Below are positions 42,989 through 54,405 of a DNA stretch of 64,000 nucleotides, in pieces; within the stretch, counting starts at the first letter, position 1, and each line of letters begins with the position of its first letter. Source of the DNA: an uncultured Acidobacteriota bacterium (GTDB taxonomy: Bacteria > Acidobacteriota > Thermoanaerobaculia > Gp7-AA8); the NCBI GenBank assembly GCA_937870635.1, contig CALMZP010000118.1, forward strand, positions 1 to 64,000, written 5' to 3'. The notes beneath the pieces are model-generated. The model worked only from the letters and a program-made list of their open reading frames with translations, had not been told where the DNA came from and did not search any database. The translations under genes were made by a program, and so were the position numbers.

Positions 42989-45988
42989 TCAGAACGTGAA
43001 CTTCGCGAAGAGGCGAACCTCGCGCGGGTCCTGGAACTGATTGGCCTGGCCATACAGCGGATTACGGTTGTTCTCGACGTTGCCGATTCTCGTCAGCGGG
43101 TCGAAGCCCTGGAAGAAGGTCTCGTCGGTGACGTCGACGCTCGTGGTGCTGAAGTCGTTGACCACATTGACGGCGGTGTCGTGATCGAACAGGTTGAGGA
43201 CGTTGACGCCGACCTGGAGACCGTAACGGCCTCCGACGTTGAAGCCATGCTGCACCTGGACATCGGTCCGCTTCAGGGTCGGGGTCCGGCCCATGTCACC
43301 GCGGCCATACGCGAAGAATGGAACGCCGTGATAGTAGAACTGCGTCGAGTTCGGCGTGCCGCTGCCGATGTACTGGTTCAGGCCGATCGCGGTTCCCCAC
43401 GGAAGAGCGTAGCTGACCTGGGCCTTGAAGACGTGCGGCCGGTCGGTGGCGAGCTTGCCTTCCACCGGCTTGCCATTCGCGTCAAAGCTGTTGAACAGAT
43501 TGTCGAAGTAGCGGTTGACGTTCGGGGAATTGCGTCCGTTTTCGTCCGAGCTGGCCAGGCCGCCATAGTTGCCCTCGAGGGAGCTGTAGACGTAGCTCGC
43601 GTGCGCACCCCAGTTGCTGGAGAAGCGCTTGGTGACCTCGAACTCGAAGGCCTGGTAATCCCGCTTGGCTTTCGGAAGTGCCGGGCAGCTCGGGCAGGTC
43701 GGAGCGAGGATGCGCGAGGCCACGCCGAAACCGGGGTTGGCGGTGAAGTACTCCTCGGATGAGGATCCGTCACCGTGGTCGACCAGGACGCCGACGTCTT
43801 CGATCGTCCGGACGAGGTGCTTGTTCACGTAGCGGAAGCCGAGTGCGAACATGCTGCTCAGTTCGTGCTGGGCGCCGAGGGTGAACTCCACCGACTCCAT
43901 CGGCTTCAGATCGGGTTCGATGAGGTCGAAGTTCACCGCGCGAAGGTTCACATTGTTGACGTACTCGAGTCCGCCGGTGCACGTCGGAGGGGTGCTCGCA
44001 CTCGTACCGACATTCGTGCAGTTCCACTTCGTCCAGTCGGGGTTTTCGATGGCGAAATTGAACCAGATCCACTTGTCGCCACCGAACGACCCGCGAGGCA
44101 TTTCCATCTTCGTGACGTCGAAGTACTTGCCGTAGCTGCCGAAGACCTTCGTGCGTCCAGTTCCGAAGAGGTCATAGGCGAAGCCGAGCCGCGGTGCCAG
44201 CTTGTCGCCGTAGTCGAACTGGATTGCGTATTCAGGAAGGCCGAGCGCCGGATCAGCGTAGCTCGGAACCTTCTCCTGCTCCGCTCGAACGCCGATGTTG
44301 AGCGTCAGACGATCGTTCATCGTCGTCCAGGAATCCTGGAGGAAGAGACCGGTATTCTCGCTCTCGACCGCGCCGAACGTCTTGAAGACGTAGACGCCGA
44401 CCATTCCGTAGGTGCCGCGGTTCTGCTGCGTGCCGAATGGTCCGGGAGTATTCCAGTAAGTGCGGAAAACGTGATTCTGGAATCCCCTGTTGACTTCATT
44501 CTTCAGGTTCGCACGCTGAACGCCGGCCTTGATCTGATGGTTTCCGGCGAATGTCGGGAACCACGTCGCGTCAAAGTCGAAGCTGTCACGGGTGTACGCG
44601 TCCTTCGTGATGGCGGAGTTGCTGGTGAGTGTGCGGAATCCCGCCGGGCGAACGATGGCGGGATCGATGCCGGGAAACACACTGGGCGAGCCGCCCGCGA
44701 ACCACACGTACGGATCGGATGGGATGCCGCCCTGCGAGAGGTTGTCGTAGTAGCGGCCGCCTTTCGCCGAGAAATACCATTCCGGCGAAGCGATGAAGTC
44801 GGCGTAGCCGGAGAACGTCCAGTTCTCGCGCTCGAGCGTCTGCCCTTCATACGCCGCAGGATTGGGGTTGCCACGGCCGTCGACGCCGGGCAGGATGTTG
44901 GTTTCCTCGTACCCGCTGTTGTTGCCGGAGGCCTTGAAGAGCAGCTTCGAGCCGAGGTTGCCCGACAGCGAGCCCGCCCAGTTCTGGCGCACGAACTCCT
45001 GGTTGATGGTGGACGTCGACCCGTTGAGGAAGGTGACGGTGCGGTCGGTGTCGCGGGTGCTCGGCGAATAGGCGCCGAAGAACCACAGACGGTCGCGCAT
45101 GATCGGTCCGCCGAGAGTGATCGTGGGTTCGACGATCGTCTGGTCGTCCTTGTCGTACGTCACGTACTCATGCTGGCGCGCGTTGGCGGCGCTGATCTGC
45201 AGCGTCGGCCGGGCCGCGCCGCCCCACTCGTTGTTGATCATCTGAGCGCCGAGCGAGCCGCGGAATTCATTCGTTCCCGTCTTGGTAATGACGTTGACGA
45301 CGCCGCCGATCGCGCCGCCGAACTCCGCCTGGTATCCGGCCGACTTGACCTGGATCACATCGACGAAATCGGTGACGACGATCTTTCCCTGAGTTCCCGT
45401 CTGGGGGTTCGTCGTGTTGACACCGTCGACCACGTAGACGTTTTCAGATCCGGAAGCGCCGTCGATCGAGATGCCGCCGGACCCGCCTGCGCCCTGCTTC
45501 GTCTCGAAGTTTGCTGAGGCTGCCTGCGTGATGACCGTCGAAAAATCACGGCCCTTCGGCAGCTGCTCGAACTCCTCGGACGAAAGCTCGGTCGTCGTGG
45601 CGCTCGACGTCACGTCGACGAGGGGCGCCTCGGCGGTCACCGTCACCGCCTCCGCGAGTGCCGCTACGCGAAGGGTGATGTCCGCTCTCGGCGACACGCC
45701 AACACGGACATCCATGTTCCGGACGACTCCCGGCTCGAGACCAGCCAGCGTCGCCGTCACGGTATACGTCCCCGGCGGAACCGCGGGGAAGCGGTAACTG
45801 CCCGCGCTGTCAGTCTGGGTGGTCAGCCTCACACCCTTGGTTGATACCGCTTCGACGGTGACGCCGGGCAGGGCCCCGCCACTCTGGTCGGTGACCGTGC
45901 CCTGGATCGAAGCAGTCTGTTCCTGTGCGGCAAGCGGTAGCGTGCCGATCAGGAGCAGCAATAAGGCAAATCTTACGAAATTGCGCAT
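42989..45988 (-). CDS. Oar-like TonB-dependent receptor 3
   Basis: The 999-residue receptor starts at ATG 45988 behind aggaggag; an extension to 46063 is not supported. Signal peptide FALLLLLIGTLPLAAQ, regulatory-like domain (IQGTVTDQSGGALPGVTVEA), plug (FEQLPKGRDFSTVITQAASA; YVVDGVNTTNPQTG; GGVVNVITKTGTNEFRGSLG) and barrel ending VRLFAKFTF. A candidate promoter is at 46035-46063 and a strong terminator follows, so it is probably monocistronic. Substrate unknown. Confidence 0.93.
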   Translation of the reverse strand: MRNFVRFALLLLLIGTLPLAAQEQTASIQGTVTDQSGGALPGVTVEAVSTKGVRLTTQTDSAGSYRFPAVPPGTYTVTATLAGLEPGVVRNMDVRVGVSPRADITLRVAALAEAVTVTAEAPLVDVTSSATTTELSSEEFEQLPKGRDFSTVITQAASANFETKQGAGGSGGISIDGASGSENVYVVDGVNTTNPQTGTQGKIVVTDFVDVIQVKSAGYQAEFGGAIGGVVNVITKTGTNEFRGSLGAQMINNEWGGAARPTLQISAANARQHEYVTYDKDDQTIVEPTITLGGPIMRDRLWFFGAYSPSTRDTDRTVTFLNGSTSTINQEFVRQNWAGSLSGNLGSKLLFKASGNNSGYEETNILPGVDGRGNPNPAAYEGQTLERENWTFSGYADFIASPEWYFSAKGGRYYDNLSQGGIPSDPYVWFAGGSPSVFPGIDPAIVRPAGFRTLTSNSAITKDAYTRDSFDFDATWFPTFAGNHQIKAGVQRANLKNEVNRGFQNHVFRTYWNTPGPFGTQQNRGTYGMVGVYVFKTFGAVESENTGLFLQDSWTTMNDRLTLNIGVRAEQEKVPSYADPALGLPEYAIQFDYGDKLAPRLGFAYDLFGTGRTKVFGSYGKYFDVTKMEMPRGSFGGDKWIWFNFAIENPDWTKWNCTNVGTSASTPPTCTGGLEYVNNVNLRAVNFDLIEPDLKPMESVEFTLGAQHELSSMFALGFRYVNKHLVRTIEDVGVLVDHGDGSSSEEYFTANPGFGVASRILAPTCPSCPALPKAKRDYQAFEFEVTKRFSSNWGAHASYVYSSLEGNYGGLASSDENGRNSPNVNRYFDNLFNSFDANGKPVEGKLATDRPHVFKAQVSYALPWGTAIGLNQYIGSGTPNSTQFYYHGVPFFAYGRGDMGRTPTLKRTDVQVQHGFNVGGRYGLQVGVNVLNLFDHDTAVNVVNDFSTTSVDVTDETFFQGFDPLTRIGNVENNRNPLYGQANQFQDPREVRLFAKFTF

Positions 45989-46034
45989 CTTTGAACTCCT
46001 CCTTCTGTGACTTCCCTGAACCTTGCGTGGCGGG

Positions 46035-46063
46035 ATTGTAACGATGAGGTCACGAAGAGGCAA
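46035..46063 (-). promoter_or_regulatory. Candidate sigma-70-type promoter of receptor 3
   Basis: On the minus strand TTGCCT and TACAAT are separated by 17 bp, about 47 bp upstream of the ATG. The -10 region lies in GATTGTAACGA (plus strand), the same 11 bp found upstream of receptor 4. Confidence 0.5.
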
Positions 46064-46197
46064 ACCGGCTGCCGAATGATGACATCCGCCAAACCACAGA
46101 AATTACATGATTTGAGGTCTGGGAGGGGTCCGGACGATCCATATTTGTGGATGCCGGGTTACGGATTCATGAAGAATCCGACACAGGAAGGTGGCGA

Positions 46198-46292
46198 GTT
46201 GGAGTGCGCGGGCGAGGTCGCCCGCGCTCCACGCACTCGCGCAAGAAACGCGACCCATATGGAGGGCGGGCGACCTCGCCCGCCCCCACCGG
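46198..46292. repeat. Paired REP (BIME-like) element
   Basis: REPs at 46208-46225 and 46264-46285 are joined by a spacer with gctccac-cactcgcg and aaacgcgaccca. A near copy with the same spacer is at 49367-49447. The rest of the 46000-46300 gap shows only the promoter. Confidence 0.87.
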
Positions 46293-46302
46293 GGAAAACT
46301 GC

Positions 46303-49260
46303 CTAGAAGCTGACCCGCGCTCCCACCTGGAACCGCCGCGGATCGAGAATCGTCCTCGTCTCCCCGAACCGGGGGAAGGTCAGATCGTTGTGGACGATCT
46401 CCTGGTACAGCGCGTCCTGGTTGTTGAACACGTTGTAGACGTCGAGAAAGAGGTCAAGACCCGCGCCGCGCATCAGGCCGAGGTTGTACGCGAACTTCAG
46501 GTCGAGGATCGAGAAGCTCGGATGCTGCTTGTCGCCGAGCTTCGTGAAGTTGAAGTCGTGCGAGTCGTTGGGCGTCAGATCGTGCGGAATGACGATGCCG
46601 TACGCACGATCGCCTTCCGTGAAATACGAGCCCGCGCTCCAGTAGTAGAGCGCGCCGATCTCGACGTTGATGGGCGTCTTGTACATGCCGTATAGCTTGA
46701 TCTGGTGCGGGATCGTTCCGGGCAGACGGCCGTTCATGTACGGCTGACGCGGATCGACTTCCAGCAGATCACCCTGCAGGTCGGCATTGGCATCGGAGCT
46801 CGTGTTGCCCTTGCCCTGCTTCCACGAATACTGAACGCTGCCACGCCAGTTGTTCGCATAGCGGCGCTCGATCGCGAGGTCGATGCCGATCGTCTCGCGC
46901 TTTGCGCCGATGAGATTTGCCAGGAAGTAGTTCACATTGCCAGGACCTTCCGGCCCATAGCCGAAGTCCTCGGGTCCCAGGCTGAGATTGCCGGCGGCGC
47001 CATCGAAATAGACGGCCGGGTCGTAGTCCTCGACGAGGTTGTGATCCGTCCGGCGGTAGGCCTGTGCGGTGAATCCGATCATCGGTGAAACATTGATGCC
47101 ATAGGTGAGCGAATACTCATCCTGATAGGGGCTCTCGATGTTCGGCGCGAAGCCGGCGTCCCGCCGCTCGCGCGAACCACGGGTACGATAGGTGTACCAG
47201 TCGTTGCCGATCCACACCTGCTCGTCGAGCACGCGCCCGGAGACATTGCCCGCGAAGTGGGCCATGTCCATGCGGATCGGGTCGTAGTAGCGGCCGAAAA
47301 ACGCGGAAACTTTCTGCCGTCCCTGTCCGCCTACGTTCCAGGTCAGACCGAGACGAGGCGCAACCGTCGGGTCCATGTCGACGATCGTCGAGCCGTCGGA
47401 GGCCACGTACTTGAGATCCTCAACGCGCGCGCCGAGATTGATCGCGTAATCGTTGATGATGATGTCGTCCTGGACAAACACCACGTTGTAGTCCTGGCGG
47501 ACGTTGTTGGCGCCGGACTGGACGATGAGGTTGCGGAAGTAGTTGAGCTCCCCGTTCGGATTTCCGGCCGTCGACGTAAAGGTGAGATTGTTGAATTCCT
47601 CGACGCTCAAGGTCCCGTCGCCGTTCTTGTCCGCGAACCGGAACGCCGCCGATGACTTGTCGTTGCGGAGTTTGTTGTAGATGTAGTCTTTGTCGGTGCG
47701 GCTGATGTTGCGCGTGTACAGCTCGTTCCAGGTGATGCCCGAGTACCGCGATGCAATCGAGGTGAAGGTCATCCCGTTGAGGAAGGTGCTCTCGGTCATG
47801 TCCTGTAGCTTGTTGTACTGGAGACCGGCTTTGATGGTGTGGCTGGCCCCGGCGTTGAGGAAGTACGTTCCCGACAGATCGACCTGATCGCGTTTCTGAA
47901 CCTGCGTGAACGCCGTGGCCGAGCCCCCCAGAAGGCGCTGGTAGTTCGGAACGGCACCTTCAGCGTTGTCGTAAAGCACAGTGTTCTGCGGTCCAAGGCT
48001 CGGATCGGCAGCGCCCTGGAAGTAATCCCATTTCATCTGCCCCACCCGTCCATCGAGGAGGAACTTGCCGCCGAACAGGTGCTGGCCCGTCACCCACATG
48101 GTCTTTGGCGTGCTCTCAATGACGTCATATCGGGAGGGCGGCGTGTTGACGCTCGTCGAGCCGGACGTCTCCTGCGGGTCGGCGAAATACTGGCCGATGA
48201 TGGTCGTCTCAGCGGTCGGCTTGAGGGTCAGTTTTCCGAAATAATTCTTCCGGTCGTTTTTATACTCCTGCTTACCGCCAGTCGGAGAGGCGGACGACGA
48301 CAGCTGCACCTCGTCGGAATTTTCACGCATCTGTCCGGAAAGGAAGAACCAGGCACGGTCGCGCATCAGCGGCCCGCCGAAAGTCAACGCGGCGTCATTC
48401 TTGTCTTCGAGGTTCGTGTGCAGACGATCGTCGCTGGTCTTGAAATCCGAATAGAAGTCGGGGCTCATCATGTAGTAATTGACCGAGCCCGAAAACTCGT
48501 TGCCACCCGACTTGGTGACGATGTTTCCGACGAAGCCCTTCCCGCCCGCGAACTCGGCCGGAATCCCCGACGTGATGACCTGCTGCTCGAGGATGACTTC
48601 GTTGTTGAACGACATGCTCCCGACACCGGATGAGATGTCGGTGATGATCAGACCGTCGAGGTAATACTGGTTGTCGCGCGAGCCGGTGCCGCCGGTGCGC
48701 CCTTCGGGAGTACGGTCGCGATAGTTGTTCCCACCCTTCGACGCCGGATCGACCGGGACGTCGCGGCCACCCTGGTTCGGAACGACGTTGACGCCCGAGA
48801 CGAGCTGCGCGTATCCGCGATAGTCACGGCTGACCGGCAGCGATTCGACTTCGGCGAGAGTGACTTCATCGGAAACCGTCGCGCGATTGGTTTCGACGAG
48901 CGGCGCTTCGGCCGTGACCGTGATCGACTCGGCGACCGTGGCCAGCGCAAGAGCCGTCTTCAGCTCAGTCGTCTCGTTTTGCGAGATGTGCGTCTTCATC
49001 GTGGCCGACCGGAAACCGGCCAGCGAGACGCGCACGCTGTAGCTTCCCGGCACCAGCGCCGTGAGGAGCGCGGTCCCCGTGGAATCGGTCACCGCCGTGC
49101 GGCTGCCGATGAACACCGGCGAGGTCGCTTCGACGGTCGCGCCCGGAATCGGAGCGCCATCGGTGTCGGTGACTGTGACTTTGATCGTGCCGTAGGTCGC
49201 GCCGAGCACAACAGTGGCCAGCAGCGCGAAGATGGCCCCCAGGACAATGGTTCGCCTCAT
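46303..49260 (-). CDS. Oar-like TonB-dependent receptor 4 with an EF-hand-like loop
   Basis: The 985-residue receptor has a signal peptide (VLGAIFALLATVVLGA), a regulatory-like domain (VTVTDTDGAPIPGATVEATS), plug (VESLPVSRDYRGYAQLVSGV; QYYLDGLIITDISSG; GFVGNIVTKSGGNEFSGSVN) and barrel ending FQVGARVSF. Residues 544-555 read DKNGDGTLSVEE inside RFADKNGDGTLSVEEFNNL. That is a full EF-hand calcium loop (D1, N3, D5, G6, E12) in what should be a surface loop of the barrel. Few outer-membrane receptors carry this. A single EF-hand may bind Ca2+ to order the loop. Substrate unknown. Confidence 0.92.
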   Translation of the reverse strand: MRRTIVLGAIFALLATVVLGATYGTIKVTVTDTDGAPIPGATVEATSPVFIGSRTAVTDSTGTALLTALVPGSYSVRVSLAGFRSATMKTHISQNETTELKTALALATVAESITVTAEAPLVETNRATVSDEVTLAEVESLPVSRDYRGYAQLVSGVNVVPNQGGRDVPVDPASKGGNNYRDRTPEGRTGGTGSRDNQYYLDGLIITDISSGVGSMSFNNEVILEQQVITSGIPAEFAGGKGFVGNIVTKSGGNEFSGSVNYYMMSPDFYSDFKTSDDRLHTNLEDKNDAALTFGGPLMRDRAWFFLSGQMRENSDEVQLSSSASPTGGKQEYKNDRKNYFGKLTLKPTAETTIIGQYFADPQETSGSTSVNTPPSRYDVIESTPKTMWVTGQHLFGGKFLLDGRVGQMKWDYFQGAADPSLGPQNTVLYDNAEGAVPNYQRLLGGSATAFTQVQKRDQVDLSGTYFLNAGASHTIKAGLQYNKLQDMTESTFLNGMTFTSIASRYSGITWNELYTRNISRTDKDYIYNKLRNDKSSAAFRFADKNGDGTLSVEEFNNLTFTSTAGNPNGELNYFRNLIVQSGANNVRQDYNVVFVQDDIIINDYAINLGARVEDLKYVASDGSTIVDMDPTVAPRLGLTWNVGGQGRQKVSAFFGRYYDPIRMDMAHFAGNVSGRVLDEQVWIGNDWYTYRTRGSRERRDAGFAPNIESPYQDEYSLTYGINVSPMIGFTAQAYRRTDHNLVEDYDPAVYFDGAAGNLSLGPEDFGYGPEGPGNVNYFLANLIGAKRETIGIDLAIERRYANNWRGSVQYSWKQGKGNTSSDANADLQGDLLEVDPRQPYMNGRLPGTIPHQIKLYGMYKTPINVEIGALYYWSAGSYFTEGDRAYGIVIPHDLTPNDSHDFNFTKLGDKQHPSFSILDLKFAYNLGLMRGAGLDLFLDVYNVFNNQDALYQEIVHNDLTFPRFGETRTILDPRRFQVGARVSF

Positions 49261-49317
49261 CTCTTCCTCCTGATGGTTGGTGGAGCTGGAAGGGGAAACT
49301 AGATTGGATGGACGCGG

Positions 49318-49347
49318 ATTGTAACGAAATGGTGAGTGGAGTCACAA
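49318..49347 (-). promoter_or_regulatory. Candidate promoter of receptor 4
   Basis: On the minus strand TTGTGA and TACAAT are 18 bp apart, about 58 bp upstream of the ATG, with the GATTGTAACGA string shared with receptor 3. Confidence 0.45.
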
Positions 49348-49366
49348 CAACATGTTACATAGGGGT

Positions 49367-49447
49367 GAACGCGGGCGAGGTCGCCCGCCGCTCCACTCAC
49401 TCGCGTGGAAACGCGACCCAGTGGAGGGTGCGCGACCTCGCCCGCCC
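49367..49447. repeat. Paired REP (BIME-like) element, second copy
   Basis: REPs at 49371-49388 and 49429-49446 with an internal spacer closely similar to 46226-46263, showing that the whole ~80-bp unit is duplicated. Confidence 0.85.
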
Positions 49448-49453
49448 TCGTGA

Positions 49454-51612
49454 CTACCGGGCCTTCGCTCTCCACGCCGCCGCCCGCCGCTGGTCGCCCA
49501 CCTCGGCGAACGTCCGGGCAGCAAAGAGGTAGGACGCGCTCCCGGGATTCGCCTCGACAAATCGTCGCATCGTCGCCTCCGCCTCGGCGCCCTTCCCCTG
49601 CAGCAGCTGCAGGACGGCCAGCGATGCATAGGCCTCCCGCTCATGCGGAAACGTTTCGATCTCCCGCCGGAAGGCTGCCTCGGCTTCCGCCGCACGTCCG
49701 CTGAAGGCGTGCACATTTCCGCGCACGTAATCGACGAGCGGAACGGGATTCGCGCCGGTCTCCCGCGTCAGCCGCTCCGCGTCGTCGGCGAGACTCATCG
49801 CCTGCCCGAAATCGCGCTCGATCAAAGCCACCTGCGCAAGCAGGACCAGCGCCGCCGGCTTCGATGACGGATCGGACCCGGCTTCCCGCCCTTGGCGTTT
49901 CGCGGTCGCGAGGTCACGACGCGCGAGCGCGACACGTCCGATCACGATCCGCCCCGCGGCAGGATGTCCACGCATCGCCAGCTGCGCATGCTTCTCCGCC
50001 TCCTCGAGATTGGCGAGGTTGAGGTAGAGCGCCGCGAGCGACAGCGCTTTGTCCGACGACATCGCCGGCGCGAGCTGGATGCTCCGCCGATAGGCATCGA
50101 CGGCGCTGCCGAAGTCACCCTTCAACTCATACGTTCGCGCGAGATGCGTCCAGGCGTCAGTCAAGCGCGGATTCTTTGCGATCACCGCCCGCAGAGCCGC
50201 AATCGCCTTGTCATGCTCGCCCCGATCCGCGAGCCGCACCCCTGCGTTCATCTGAGCGATCTCACCGATGCGATCCTTCGGGTCGGGAAGATTCGCGTCC
50301 GCGGCGTTCTCCGTCCCCCCCAGATAGCCGAGCGCCGCGAGCTTCGCTGCCTCCTCGGGATCGATCTTATCCGGAGCCATGAACGTACCGCGCGCCTTCC
50401 TGGCCTGCTCGCGCAGCTCGAACAGTGCTCGGCGATCCTCTTCGGCGAGATTCGTCTTCTCCTCCGGATCGCGAGAGAGGTCGTACAACTCGGGACGCGG
50501 TGCTTCGATGAAATGCCGGTCGCCATCGATGACCGACTGAAGATCGCTCCAGCCGAGGTGAATGCGGGGGTAGAAGGTCTCGCTGTACACCGTTCGAGCG
50601 GTGCTGTCCTCGATGAGAGATCGTCCCGAAAGTCCGTCCGGAGGCTTCACCCCGGCCGCGGCGAGGACGGACGGCATGACATCTATGAGCTGCACCGCGT
50701 GGGTGACGGTCTTGCCGGAACGTTCCTGCCTCGGGAGCTTGACGACCAGCGGGACCTGAATCGATTCGCGGTAAAGAAAGATCCCATGCTCATCTTCGCC
50801 ATGGTCGCCGAGGCCTTCGCCGTGATCGGAAAGAATCACGATCAGGGCCTCGTCGTACAGGTTCATCTGCTTCAGTTGCTGAAAGAACGCGCCGAGGATC
50901 CTGTCGACGGCTCTGATCTCGTCGTCGTAGGAATTCTCATACGGCGTATGCGGCTCGAAGAGGTGGAGGAAAAGAAATTCCGGTTTGTCGCGTTCCTGGC
51001 TCAACCAGTCGACGGCCTTCGCCACAGTCTCGCCGCCGCGCCGCTGGATCCCGCCGACGGACTCACCGCCGCGCTGCAGGATCTGGTCTTCATAGAACTC
51101 GAAACCTTTGCCAATACCCGTCACCCGGCGCAGGACGTAAGACGACACGGCCGCCCCGGTCGCGTAGCCGTTCTCACTGAGCAGTGACGCCAGCGTCGGA
51201 TGACCGTCCAGCGTGTAGCCGATGTTGCCGCGCACTCCGTGCTGAGGGGGAAGCAGCCCGGTCATGAGCGACGCGTGCGAGGGAAGGGTCAGTGGTGCGT
51301 GCGAGTACGCGCGCTCGAACAGGATGGCGTCGCGGCGAAAAGCATCGAGGTGCGGCGTCTCGATGCCCTCGTAGCCGTACATGGGAAGCCGGTCCGATCG
51401 GAGCGTATCGATGGAGATGAGGACGATCGGAGGCCTGGGGGCTGGGGCGGGAGTTTCCCGGGAGCAGGCCAGGACGAGGAGGAACGCGATGGAGAGACCC
51501 TTACCGCAGAGACGCAGAGAACGCGGAGGGACGCAGAGAAGGCGAGACCCTCCGCGTCCCCTCCGCGTTCTCTCCGTCTCTGCGGTTGCTTTTGGGTGGC
51601 GGCCGCGAATGA

Positions 51613-51616
<4 letters not shown>
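49454..51616 (-). CDS. Sulfatase/alkaline-phosphatase-fold protein fused to TPRs, putative lipoprotein
   Basis: The core (from about residue 63) is a type I sulfatase fold: [40 protein letters not shown] (the usual Cys/Ser-x-Pro-x-Arg formylglycine position is replaced by TLPSHAS), [19 protein letters not shown]. About 250 residues of TPR repeats follow. This S/T-nucleophile pattern suggests a phosphotransferase-like rather than a true sulfatase. The GTG start (51616) overlaps the carboxylase stop (GTGA). It adds ~38 residues, mostly translated from a repeat array (51504-51588), before the lipobox LVLAC. The signal may be impaired. Confidence 0.87.
51504..51588. repeat. Inverted CGCAGAG-type arrays inside the sulfatase N-terminus
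   Basis: A left arm (51504-51540) and right arm (51549-51588) of 7-8 bp cgcagag/cgcggag units lie entirely within the translated leader of the sulfatase-TPR gene. Confidence 0.78.
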
Positions 51617-53138
<1,522 letters not shown>

Positions 53139-53142
<4 letters not shown>

Positions 53143-53318
53143 TGGCGGTCGGATCGCAGCGCGTCTTCAGCCTCGAACCGGCGAATCTGGTCATTGAGGG
53201 TGTTCACGACGACCTGGATGCCGGTCTCGGCATCGTGGAACTCGATGAGACCGCGGTCTTCGAGCCGGTTGACGATCGCGCGCGCGAGGAATTCGATCTG
53301 TCGGAGGTTGGAGCTCAT
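53139..53318 (-). CDS. Small protein, N-terminal half of DUF507-like
   Basis: A 59-residue frame (ATG 53318) reads [20 protein letters not shown] then DRGLIEFHD and [16 protein letters not shown]. It resembles the N-terminal half of DUF507 proteins (helical, LSRAIVDRLVERGLIE-like). It is too short for many gene finders. The stop overlaps the carboxylase ATG (ATGA), which argues that it is translated. Function unknown. Confidence 0.65.
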
Positions 53319-53401
53319 GCGGGACCGATTATGTCATCGGCACGGTCCCTTCGGCTTCGGCTCGCTTGGCCCGCGGGCGACCCACCGAGGCCTCGGCCGG
53401 A

Positions 53402-53522
53402 TTCGACCTTCGACCTTCGACTTTCGACCTTCGACCTTGGACGTGCACTGGAAACTGCACCTACGGAGCCGAGACCCCGCTGACATCCCGAAGGTCGAAG
53501 GCCAAAGGTCGAAGGTCGAATC
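53402..53522. repeat. Inverted GACCTTC heptad arrays
   Basis: The left arm (53402-53440) and right arm (53489-53522) flank a ~48-nt spacer. They lie between the small DUF507-like gene and the TldD-partner gene. No gene is seen in 53319-53571. Confidence 0.85.
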
Positions 53523-53571
53523 ATCCCGTTGCCGCCAATCGCGAGGGCCCCGAACGAGCGGCCCGGAGTGC

Positions 53572-54405
53572 TCAGGTGGCCACCTCCCCCTCCCCCGCCC
53601 AGACGCCCGGGCCGTAGGGATAGCGGCGAGTGGGCTCCGAGATCGCATCGATGCGGATGATCCGCAGGGATGTGGGATACACCTCATCGCCTTCGACGCA
53701 CAGGACGTCCAGGACGAGGCCCTGCGGTGGAGCGAGCAGCGCGATGGCCCTCGGCAGATCCTCGTTGACTTCGGTGACGCTGCACGTCGCCACGAGGTTG
53801 AACGCCATGCGCAACGGCCGGAGGCGGTAGCTTGGACGGTACCAGTTTGGCCATTCGGGTCCGACTGAATCGAGAATCGGGTTTCCCTTGCCGTCCATAC
53901 CTCCCGCGCGCTGGTGCAATCCGACGTTCGGCGGCACCACGCCGATGAGCGAGCGCGTCAGCGGCGCCATCACCCGCGGGGCGAGGCGCAATACCGGCGG
54001 AGCGGGACGCTCGCGGCCCATCTTCGCGAACGGCGGCGCGATCTCATCGATGGCCGTCGTGTCATACGTGTCTTCGTCGATGAGCACGCGGCGGTCGTGC
54101 TTGACGAGTGACAGGTGGACGCGCCGCGTCTTCTCCGTCCACGATCGTCCCGCGAACTCGTGAATGGCCTGCCCTTCGGTGACGATGAGCCGTTCGATCG
54201 CCACGTCGGCCGACGCTGTCTGAACACGCCCGACGAATCGTCGCAACTCTCCATCGTCGACGCCGGGTGCATCACTTCCGCCGGGCGCCGGAGCGCATCG
54301 AAAGAGCATCCCGTCCTCGACCGCTTCTCCCGATTCACGCACGCGAACGAAGACGCCGTTCTCGTACCTCACGATCGATCCGCGCTTTCGATAGGTCTCG
54401 GCCAT
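53572..54405 (-). CDS. Unknown protein paired with a TldD-like peptidase
   Basis: I do not recognise this 277-residue family. It has no signal peptide or membrane segment. Notable stretches are RRVHLSLVKHDRRVLIDEDT, IDEIAPPFAKMGRERPAPPV, NWYRPSYRLRPLRMAFNLVA and PQGLVLDVLCVEGDEVYP. The ATG overlaps the TldD-like stop (TGATG), so the two are translated together. TldD normally works with TldE/PmbA; this protein occupies the partner's place but lacks obvious TldE motifs. It may be a substrate-presenting or diverged partner. Confidence 0.65.
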   Translation of the reverse strand: MAETYRKRGSIVRYENGVFVRVRESGEAVEDGMLFRCAPAPGGSDAPGVDDGELRRFVGRVQTASADVAIERLIVTEGQAIHEFAGRSWTEKTRRVHLSLVKHDRRVLIDEDTYDTTAIDEIAPPFAKMGRERPAPPVLRLAPRVMAPLTRSLIGVVPPNVGLHQRAGGMDGKGNPILDSVGPEWPNWYRPSYRLRPLRMAFNLVATCSVTEVNEDLPRAIALLAPPQGLVLDVLCVEGDEVYPTSLRIIRIDAISEPTRRYPYGPGVWAGEGEVAT

